From: Actinomycetes bacterium
GTDB taxonomy: Bacteria > Actinomycetota > Acidimicrobiia > Acidimicrobiales > Acidimicrobiaceae
Assembly: GCA_021792075.1 (NCBI GenBank)
Contig: JAJYVK010000081.1
Coordinates: forward strand, 1-6,979
Direction of reading: 5' to 3'
DNA length: 6,979 nucleotides
Of this stretch, positions 1 through 5,441 are shown piece by piece; position 1 is the stretch's first letter; each line of letters starts with the position of its first letter. Both the position numbers and the translations under genes were made by a program. The notes beneath the pieces were generated by a model. The model searched no databases, was not told the origin of the DNA, and saw only the letters and a list, made by a program, of their open reading frames with translations.

Positions 1-153
1 GTCACAAAGGCCGAAGTGGAGGCCGGAAGGCTCGTCGTGGTTAAGACCAGGGGAGTCTCTCTGAACCGCTCTATAAGGGCAATCTGGAGCAAAGGTGGTG
101 AACTGACGTCTTCGGCCAAGAGGCTTCTGAAGTTGATTTCCGATGGCCGCTGA
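1..153 (+). CDS. LysR-type transcriptional regulator, C-terminal end (partial)
   Basis: Frame 1 is open from the first base of the window to a TGA at 151-153, giving 50 residues with the start outside. The peptide contains VEAGRLVVVKTRGV, then LNRSIRAIW and a final SSAKRLLKLI helix. This matches the end of the LysR substrate-binding domain: the last 'G.L..v.v.g..l.R.i.liw.kg..ls..a..f...l' block. The DNA-binding helix-turn-helix and most of the effector domain are missing because the gene is cut by the window edge, not because it is broken. LysR proteins are usually about 300 residues and bind DNA as tetramers, with an inducer held in the C-terminal domain. The pirin gene follows on the same strand after 75 bases, so it could be co-transcribed with or regulated by this protein; that is inference. 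The family call rests on a short tail only. Confidence 0.72.
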   Translation, partial: VTKAEVEAGRLVVVKTRGVSLNRSIRAIWSKGGELTSSAKRLLKLISDGR

Positions 154-189
154 AATCGGTTGAGGAATAGCTTAGCTGGAGATGTTGTT

Positions 190-204
190 GATCTTGGAAA
201 GATC
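190..204. promoter_or_regulatory. Perfect 6-bp dyad upstream of the pirin gene
   Basis: GATCTT (190-195) and AAGATC (199-204) are exact reverse complements separated by GGA. The element sits 16 bases before the AGGAG ribosome binding site of the pirin gene, inside the 75-base gap after the LysR gene. It could be a small operator or a weak RNA hairpin. It does not fit a LysR T-N11-A box centred on the dyad (the symmetric T and A are only 9 apart), so I do not assign it to that regulator. No convincing -35/-10 pair is visible in this gap. A 6-bp dyad can occur by chance. Confidence 0.22.
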
Positions 205-220
205 TTTGAGTACTGCCAAT

Positions 221-234
221 AGGAGTGTATGATG
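221..234 (+). promoter_or_regulatory. Pirin ribosome binding site and tandem ATG
   Basis: AGGAG at 221-225 is followed by two consecutive ATG codons at 229 and 232. The spacer is only 3 bases to the first ATG and 6 to the second. The second ATG is therefore the more likely initiation codon, giving a protein that begins MPAVSVENI. Confidence 0.6.
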
Positions 235-1221
235 CCGGCTGTTTCCGTAGAGAACATTCTCGCACTGCCAAGAATACCCGCGATCCAAAGAGCGGTCCTA
301 AAGGAACGGCCCGTCAAGTCGGTGACGACGGCACCCGGTGGCTATGAAGGCGAGGGCTTTCCCGTGAAGAGGGCTTTCGCTGGTGTTTCAACTGCTGAAC
401 TCGATCCCTTTGTCCATATGGATCAGATGGGAGAGGTAGAGTATGCGCCCGGTGAGGCCAAGGGGACACCATGGCATCCTCATAGGGGCTTTGAGACAGT
501 GACCTACATCATCGACGGCACCTTCGTGCACCAGGATTCGAACGGTGGAGGCGGGCTGATCACCAACGGTGACACTCAGTGGATGACGGCAGGGGCTGGA
601 ATTTTGCACATAGAGGCCCCACCTGAGAACCTGGTTTTGAGTGGCGGGCTTTTTCACGGCATCCAGCTATGGGTCAACCTTCCTGCGGCAAACAAGTTCA
701 ATCCTCCGGCGTATCAAGATATCCGGGCGCAAGAGGCGGCTTTGCTCTCCTCTCAAGACGGCGGCACTCTGCTACGCCTCATTGCAGGAGAGGTGGCGGG
801 GCACAAGGGTCCCGGTGCGACTTTCACGCCTATAACACTGATTCATGCCTCCCTGAGCCCAGGGGCGACATTGGAACTCCCTTGGAGTCCCGACTTCAAC
901 GCTTTGGTTTACGTACTGGCAGGTAATGGGAGCGCCGGTTCGCAGCATCGCCCGATCCGCAGTGGTCAGTTGGCCGTTTTCGGCGAGGGGGACTGGCTCT
1001 CGTTGTCCGCGGAGTCCAAACAGGATTCCAATATCGCGAGTCTTGAAGTACTACTCTTGGGTGGGCTGCCAATTCGTGAACGAGTAGTCCATTATGGGCC
1101 GTTCGTCATGAACACCGAGGATGAGATAGTAAAGGCTTTGGAAGACTATAAAGCGGGAAGGCTCGGCACGATTCCTGCCGTAAACGTTCCTCACCGTCAT
1201 CCCGGAGATATCGAGCTTTAG
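229..1221 (+). CDS. Pirin family protein (metal-binding bicupin)
   Basis: This 330-residue protein (329 if the second ATG at 232 is used) is a pirin, a two-domain cupin that binds iron or another metal. In this numbering the conserved N-terminal cupin has the HPHRGFET motif with H83 and H85, then GDTQWMTAGAGILHIE with H127 and E129. These match the four metal ligands of human pirin (His-His-His-Glu), so the site looks intact. The C-terminal pirin domain spans roughly residues 195-315 and ends with GPFVMNTEDEI and a DYKAGRLG stretch. Length is slightly above the usual 230-300 residues and no signal peptide is seen, so it is probably cytoplasmic. Bacterial pirins include quercetin 2,3-dioxygenases and proteins that modulate metabolic enzymes; the exact role here cannot be read from sequence. 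Two in-frame stops (TAGTAG, 1219-1224) end the gene. It lies 75 bases after the LysR fragment and 209 bases before the permease, all on one strand. Confidence 0.95.
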   Translation: MMPAVSVENILALPRIPAIQRAVLKERPVKSVTTAPGGYEGEGFPVKRAFAGVSTAELDPFVHMDQMGEVEYAPGEAKGTPWHPHRGFETVTYIIDGTFVHQDSNGGGGLITNGDTQWMTAGAGILHIEAPPENLVLSGGLFHGIQLWVNLPAANKFNPPAYQDIRAQEAALLSSQDGGTLLRLIAGEVAGHKGPGATFTPITLIHASLSPGATLELPWSPDFNALVYVLAGNGSAGSQHRPIRSGQLAVFGEGDWLSLSAESKQDSNIASLEVLLLGGLPIRERVVHYGPFVMNTEDEIVKALEDYKAGRLGTIPAVNVPHRHPGDIEL

Positions 1222-1344
1222 TAGATTTTCTGGCGTGTCCCAGGGTCTTTGGACCATCCAGAGTTGGCCCACTTTGAGATGCCTGGGCAGGCCGACACTT
1301 TTGGCAAATGCTGCTGATGGTGTGATTCGTAAAATCCGCGGGCA

Positions 1345-1350
1345 TATACT
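1345..1350 (+). promoter_or_regulatory. Candidate -10 hexamer for the permease
   Basis: TATACT matches 5 of 6 bases of the TATAAT consensus and lies 80 bases before the permease ATG. No good -35 box is found 16-18 bases upstream (the region reads GTGATT), so the promoter would be weak or activator-dependent. A start site about 7 bases downstream would fall inside the inverted repeat at 1354-1372. Confidence 0.25.
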
Positions 1351-1353
1351 GTT

Positions 1354-1372
1354 ATTGCGACCTCCTCGCAAT
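1354..1372. promoter_or_regulatory. Perfect 7-bp inverted repeat, operator or RNA hairpin
   Basis: ATTGCGA (1354-1360) and TCGCAAT (1366-1372) are exact reverse complements around a 5-base CCTCC loop. The element lies 3 bases after the candidate -10 and 58 bases before the permease start. A repressor operator straddling the transcription start, or a hairpin at the 5' end of the mRNA, would both fit. No T-run follows, so it is not a normal intrinsic terminator. It is the strongest dyad I found between genes in this window; its function is inferred from position only. Confidence 0.4.
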
Positions 1373-1414
1373 TAGAAGTTACGCATATTAACCTTTGCCC
1401 ATCAGAGTTTCTAG

Positions 1415-1421
1415 AAGGTGG
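1415..1421 (+). promoter_or_regulatory. Permease ribosome binding site
   Basis: AAGGTGG ends 9 bases before the ATG at 1431. The codon directly before that ATG is an in-frame TAG (1428-1430), so translation cannot begin further upstream in this frame. An ATG-TAA minimal ORF (1422-1427) lies between the site and the true start. Confidence 0.55.
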
Positions 1422-1430
1422 ATGTAATAG

Positions 1431-2879
1431 ATGGCGGCTGAGAACCCGGAACAAGCACCAAACGCACTAAGGCAGAACCTGAAGATGGCGGACTTGGTGG
1501 CTCTCTCGGTTTCAAGCGTCGGGCCTCTCTTCTCGATAGCAGCAACTGGTGGCGTGATGGCTGCGAATGCGGGGTTGTGGACGATTCCAGCTATAGCACT
1601 CATTGCGATTCCGTTCGTCCTTGCCTCGTTTATATTCAGGCTCCTCAACAGGCACTTTCCACATGCCGGGGCTTCATACCACTGGTCCGCCCGAGTCCTG
1701 GGCATCAAGGCTTCGCGCTTTCAGGCGTGGATTTTGATCCTGGCATATTTCGCATCGATTCCGCCGATCATCATCCCGGCCGCAAACTATACGCTCAACT
1801 TGCTCTTTCCCTCTTACCATCCTTCACCTTTCGCGGAGATCATGGCGGCGATGTTTTGGTCCGCTTTCGCTCTGGTTCCCCTGTTGAGGGGATCAAGGCC
1901 TACTGCCAAGCTGACCCAGCTTTTCCTTGGTATAGAGCTGTTATCGGTTGTTTCGATCGCCATTGTCGCCATCTTGCGATGGCATGCAATCGCAGTTCCG
2001 ATGCATTTCGGAAAGCCGCCAATAGGCGGAATCATTGTAACTGCGGTAGTAGCTGCGACGATACTTGACGGGTGGGAGATCGACAGCTACGCCTCGGAGG
2101 AGGCAGTGAATCCTAAAGGGGATCCAGGAATTGGCGGCATCGTCGGTGCGCTGATGGCGCTTGGATTCTACGCTCTTATATACCCTTTGATGTTCGGCGA
2201 GACTCCTTTGAACATGCTCTCCGGAGCGCCCAACCCAATGTCGGTGTGGGCTCAACGGCTGATGCCTCACGCATCATCTCTGATGCTGATCCCCGTCCTG
2301 GCCTCGACGGCAGGAGGGCTGTGGCTTACATCGTTTATTCTGATTCGAGCTTTGCACGCAATGGGCAGGGAGGGTCTCGTGTTTCCCGCCTTCGCCAAGA
2401 TCAACTCTCGGGGAGTGCCCGGGATAGCAACTGTAGTCACCGTTTCTGCGGCTTTTCTGGTCACTCTCGGCCAAACCCTTTTCTCCTCTTTGAGCTCGTT
2501 TTTTGGGCTGGTCTTGTCGGCTGCAGGGTTTTTTCTGGTTGCGGAGTTCTTCCTTGATTCGGTGACTGCAACAGTTTTTCTCTTTCGAATACACACTTGG
2601 AAAGGCGGCGACAGGCCCCACGGGCACAGGGTGCTACTTGCGGGTGCTGTGCTTTCTGCTTTTGCCTTCTTTTTCTTCATGGTCGGGTTCTTCATTTTCG
2701 GTCCAAAGGCGATCGGACCATCGGTCGATTACGTGGTGGGGACGCTTATCTTGCTGGGCTTTGGTTTTGTGTTCTTTGCCAAGAGGCACAATTTCATCTA
2801 CATGTTTCACGGTAAGGCGGTGCAACCTGTTGGCGAATCGGACGCGCTGGTCGGCTCGGTCGAGGGGGCAAACGGTTAG
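1431..2879 (+). CDS. APC superfamily amino acid/amine permease
   Basis: This 482-residue integral membrane protein belongs to the amino acid-polyamine-organocation (APC) transporter superfamily, usually proton-coupled symporters or exchangers in the cytoplasmic membrane. I count about 12 hydrophobic segments at roughly residues 20-46, 52-70, 97-120, 133-152, 162-184, 199-219, 236-256, 285-306, 330-350, 354-386, 400-424 and 431-450. Family marks are the broken first helix around SVSSVGPLFSIAATGG (27-41), the ILDGWEIDSYASEEAVNPKG block after helix 6 (211-230) and RALHAMGREGLVFPAFAKI after helix 8 (306-324). Length is normal and the frame intact. The start is fixed by an in-frame TAG just before the ATG and by AAGGTGG upstream. 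Substrate cannot be assigned; amino acids and amines such as ethanolamine or putrescine are all possible. It follows the pirin gene on the same strand and converges with the ATPase gene downstream. Confidence 0.92.
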   Translation: MAAENPEQAPNALRQNLKMADLVALSVSSVGPLFSIAATGGVMAANAGLWTIPAIALIAIPFVLASFIFRLLNRHFPHAGASYHWSARVLGIKASRFQAWILILAYFASIPPIIIPAANYTLNLLFPSYHPSPFAEIMAAMFWSAFALVPLLRGSRPTAKLTQLFLGIELLSVVSIAIVAILRWHAIAVPMHFGKPPIGGIIVTAVVAATILDGWEIDSYASEEAVNPKGDPGIGGIVGALMALGFYALIYPLMFGETPLNMLSGAPNPMSVWAQRLMPHASSLMLIPVLASTAGGLWLTSFILIRALHAMGREGLVFPAFAKINSRGVPGIATVVTVSAAFLVTLGQTLFSSLSSFFGLVLSAAGFFLVAEFFLDSVTATVFLFRIHTWKGGDRPHGHRVLLAGAVLSAFAFFFFMVGFFIFGPKAIGPSVDYVVGTLILLGFGFVFFAKRHNFIYMFHGKAVQPVGESDALVGSVEGANG

Positions 2880-2989
2880 AAGTTCGACGGCAATTTGGCG
2901 CCCTTGGACTGGTGTCGACAAAGCTTCAACGTGAGCAGTGCATCTACCTGCGATTGCTTTGTACCGGAACGGCTGGGCTTCGAGTTCCT
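2880..2989. other. Convergent intergenic region without a clear terminator
   Basis: These 110 bases separate the ends of the permease (plus strand) and the CtpE-type ATPase (minus strand). Two weak dyads are present. One is AAAGC (2920-2924) with GCTTT (2956-2960) enclosing GCAG (2935-2938) and CTGC (2948-2951). The other is GGAAC (2966-2970) with GTTCC (2984-2988). The first could fold on either strand and might act as a weak bidirectional terminator, but its arms are short, its loops large and no uridine tract follows. Confidence 0.25.
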
Positions 2990-5389
2990 CTATTTGGCGG
3001 AGGGATGCCTGAGCCTGAGTATCTGAACGAGGCTCAGTGTCAGTAACAGCCTCATTGAAATGGCGAGGAGCAATCCACCGGCGACGATCATGACGATGGT
3101 CGAGTTGGGGACGGACAGTTCGAAGAAGGAGCGTCCTTGAGGAAAAAGGAGTATCCCGGCGTAGATGGCGAAAAGGCTTAGGCATAAGAAGATTACCGCC
3201 AGCCCTCTTGTTAGGCTGGAGGCTTCGATGAGGATGATAAGGTAAAGCATCACCAATAGCAGCACCGTGGTCGCGATGGTCCGAGCCTGCACTAGCGATA
3301 GGTCGAAGATCTCAAGTGCACCCAAATACGCGGCAGTTACTCCGAGTCCCGCGCTCAAGCCTGCTGGGATAGAGAATCGGGCTACCTCACGGAGAAATCC
3401 CGCGAAGCTGACCCTTCCCTGACTTGGCGCCAAAGCTACGAAGAACGCCGGAACTCCCACTCCTAGAGACGCGATGAGAGTCATGTGACGCGGCAGGAGA
3501 GGATATGCGGTTGGCGATATCACGAAGGCCAGGATCATAAATGCTGTGACGGCAGACTTGGTGACGAAGAGCTTGGTCACCCTCTGAAGGTTTCTCAGGG
3601 TCGTCCGGCCCTCGGCTACCAGCTGCGGCAGGACTGCGAAGTCGTCGCGTATGAGAACCAGATCGGCGACGCTCTTGGCCATCTGGACCCCGCTGCCCTG
3701 GGCAATGGCGAGCCGAGCGGCCTTCATCGCTGGGACGTCGTTGACTCCGTCTCCGACCATCGCGACGTAGTGCCCGTCTGACAGCAGTGATTCGACGACT
3801 CGTTTTTTTCCGTCGGGAGAAATCCGCCCTATGACGTTGCCCTCCCGCAAAAGAGCAAGGAGGGCTGTGTCTTCCTGCGGGAGGCTTCGTCCGTCTATGG
3901 CACCTGCGTCCGTCGGTATGCCGACATCCCCGGCGATTGCGAGCACTGTCTCTGGCCGGTCACCAGATAGTACTTTGAGCTGTACTTTTTGAGATTGGAA
4001 GAACTCCACCGTTGCGCGTGCGTTGGGGCGCAGGCTCTCGGCGAGTATGACTAGGCCAAGCGGTGTCAGATTGGGTGGAGGACCTTCCATCGGGTCTTGA
4101 GCTCCGAATGGTTCAGTTCTTCGAGCTATCGCGACAACCCTTCGTCCAAAGCCAGCCTCCAGCTCGACACGTTTCGATAGCCCTCCCATGGGAAGCAATT
4201 CCGGTGCTCCGAGAACATAGCTGATCTCGTCAACACGGATTCCACTCCAACGCCAACGGGACGAAAACGGGATCTCCTGTGTAGCGCTGCGAGGCTCACA
4301 GGGAAAGCTCTTTGCGATCGCTCTCAGAGTTGAGTTTTTTCCACTGGAGGCGGAGGCGAATAGGCAAAGCGCCCTATGCAGCTCCTCTTCTCCGCCGGGA
4401 GGTGCAACTGTTTCGATGACTCTGAGGTTCGCTTCGGTGAGGGTGCCCGTCTTGTCGAGGCAGATAATGTCCACAGAGGCGAGCGACTCCATGGCGTTGA
4501 TCTGTTGCGCAAGCGCCCCATGTCGCGCCATGCGAACCGCCGAAACCGCGAAGGTGAGGTTGACGAGGAGGATCAGCCCCTCGGGCACGAGTGGCACGAT
4601 TGCGGCAACGGAGGTGGGCACTGTGCTTCCAAGCGGCGTCCGGCGATGCCAGAAGGTGTAGCCGAGCAGAATGCTCAGAGGGATCATTGTGCCTACAAGG
4701 ATGTACAACAGTCTGTTCATCGTCTTTTCCAGCGGAGAGCGGGGATGCCTGAACCTGCGGGCTTCCCCAGTGATCTGTGCTGCATAGCTTTCGTTTCCGA
4801 TCGCGCTAATTCTGTAACGTGCAGTTCCTTCGGCGACGAACGACCCTGAATGCAGTTCGTCCCCACTTGCGCGATGGACGGTACGGGACTCACCGGTGAG
4901 GATCGACTCGTCTAATTGAAGACCCTCACTCGATTCGACCGTTCCGTCCGCTATCAGCTGGTCGCCCGGCTGGAGAAGCACGAGGTCGCCTTCCACGATC
5001 TCTTCTCGGGGGAGTCTCGTGGGTTTTCCATCGCGAAAGACAACGGCGTTTGGCATGACCAATGCGGACAGGCGGTCCAATGCTAGCTTCGCACGGACTT
5101 CCTGGACTGTTCCGATAAGGGTATTGACTACGAGAATCCCTAAGAAAAGCGCGTCTTGCCACGAACCGTATGTGAGGGTGACCGTTCCGAAGAATGCCAG
5201 AATCAGGTTGAAGACGGTAAAGACATTGGCACGGATGATGCTCGCGTATGATCGTGAGGTTCTGAGGGTCTCGAGCGGGCCACGCTCCGATAGGCGGCGG
5301 GCAGCCTCAGCGGTTGACAGTCCCTCGTGGCTATCCACTGCTGGCCCACCAGCACTCCTTGGCCAGCCTTTCCGGTAGGCGAACTTCAC
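2990..5389 (-). CDS. CtpE-type P-type ATPase, cation pump
   Basis: This is a complete P-type ATPase of 799 residues that would move a cation across the cytoplasmic membrane using ATP. In order it shows two N-terminal helices (about 50-98), the actuator domain with LDESILTGES (TGES at 165-168), helices 3-4 with VPEGL (268-272), the phosphorylation site DKTGTLT (D312), a nucleotide-binding domain with LGAPE (393-397), SGDRPE (475-480), the hinge GDGVND (546-551), and six C-terminal helices (about 606-787). The helix 4 VPEGL, the LGAPE in place of KGAPE, the GVPAFFVALAPS stretch in helix 6 and the ~800-residue length resemble mycobacterial CtpE, implicated in calcium uptake. Calcium is therefore the best guess, not proven. 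The GTG at 5389 follows an in-frame TAA by two codons and has AAGG 4 bases upstream. A GTG at 5338 (782 residues) behind GGTGGG is a credible alternative, because family similarity begins near HEGLSTAEA. It lies 48 bases after another P-type ATPase, probably in the same operon. Confidence 0.93.
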   Translation of the reverse strand: MKFAYRKGWPRSAGGPAVDSHEGLSTAEAARRLSERGPLETLRTSRSYASIIRANVFTVFNLILAFFGTVTLTYGSWQDALFLGILVVNTLIGTVQEVRAKLALDRLSALVMPNAVVFRDGKPTRLPREEIVEGDLVLLQPGDQLIADGTVESSEGLQLDESILTGESRTVHRASGDELHSGSFVAEGTARYRISAIGNESYAAQITGEARRFRHPRSPLEKTMNRLLYILVGTMIPLSILLGYTFWHRRTPLGSTVPTSVAAIVPLVPEGLILLVNLTFAVSAVRMARHGALAQQINAMESLASVDIICLDKTGTLTEANLRVIETVAPPGGEEELHRALCLFASASSGKNSTLRAIAKSFPCEPRSATQEIPFSSRWRWSGIRVDEISYVLGAPELLPMGGLSKRVELEAGFGRRVVAIARRTEPFGAQDPMEGPPPNLTPLGLVILAESLRPNARATVEFFQSQKVQLKVLSGDRPETVLAIAGDVGIPTDAGAIDGRSLPQEDTALLALLREGNVIGRISPDGKKRVVESLLSDGHYVAMVGDGVNDVPAMKAARLAIAQGSGVQMAKSVADLVLIRDDFAVLPQLVAEGRTTLRNLQRVTKLFVTKSAVTAFMILAFVISPTAYPLLPRHMTLIASLGVGVPAFFVALAPSQGRVSFAGFLREVARFSIPAGLSAGLGVTAAYLGALEIFDLSLVQARTIATTVLLLVMLYLIILIEASSLTRGLAVIFLCLSLFAIYAGILLFPQGRSFFELSVPNSTIVMIVAGGLLLAISMRLLLTLSLVQILRLRHPSAK

Positions 5390-5441
5390 GGGGCCTTAGG
5401 AGCAGTTCCATATCTGAGTCGTAGCACAGCGCTCCGCTCAT
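5331..5441 (-). other. Candidate 36-codon coupling ORF between the two pumps
   Basis: On the minus strand an ATG at 5441-5439 overlaps the TGA stop of the upstream ATPase (5440-5438) as ATGA. GTGAGG lies 5 bases before it, inside the upstream gene. The ORF runs 36 codons to a TAG at 5333-5331, starting MSGALCYDSDME and ending CWWASSG. That stop lies 2 bases beyond the alternative GTG start (5338-5336) of the CtpE-type gene, as GTGGATAG. The layout would pass ribosomes from one pump to the next. The peptide resembles nothing I recognise, and an ORF this short may be chance. It overlaps the first 17 codons of the longer CtpE-type model in another frame. Confidence 0.22.

Larger units (their letters stand above)
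1222..1430 (+). promoter_or_regulatory. Intergenic leader between pirin and permease genes
   Basis: This 209-base gap has no credible ORF. Near the pirin stop there are only small dyads: CTGG/CCAG at 1230-1242, GGTC/GACC at 1244-1255 and GCCTG/CAGGC at 1281-1292. None is followed by a T-run, so I do not call an intrinsic terminator. The second half holds a -10-like TATACT, a perfect 7-bp inverted repeat and the permease ribosome binding site, listed separately. The length and content suggest that the permease has its own regulated promoter, which is inference. Confidence 0.4.

Noticed and set aside
188..216. TTGATC as a -35 box for a pirin promoter
   Set aside because: The hexamer 17 bases downstream (TACTGC) is a poor -10, and this area overlaps the dyad and ribosome binding site too closely to be convincing.
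388..657. Minus-strand ORF of 89 codons within the pirin gene
   Set aside because: It is antisense to the conserved metal-binding cupin, has no recognisable domain, and is explained as a shadow of the real gene.
1281..1292. GCCTG-GG-CAGGC dyad as terminator of the pirin gene
   Set aside because: The loop would be only 2 bases (or the stem only 4 bp) and no T-run follows.
1051..1371. Minus-strand ORFs across the end of the pirin gene and the following gap
   Set aside because: Several overlapping frames are open here, none resembles a protein family, and most of the length is antisense to pirin coding sequence.
2634..3185. 183-codon minus-strand ORF spanning the convergent gap
   Set aside because: It overlaps the ends of two well-supported genes in other frames and its Arg/His-rich translation looks like an out-of-frame reading.
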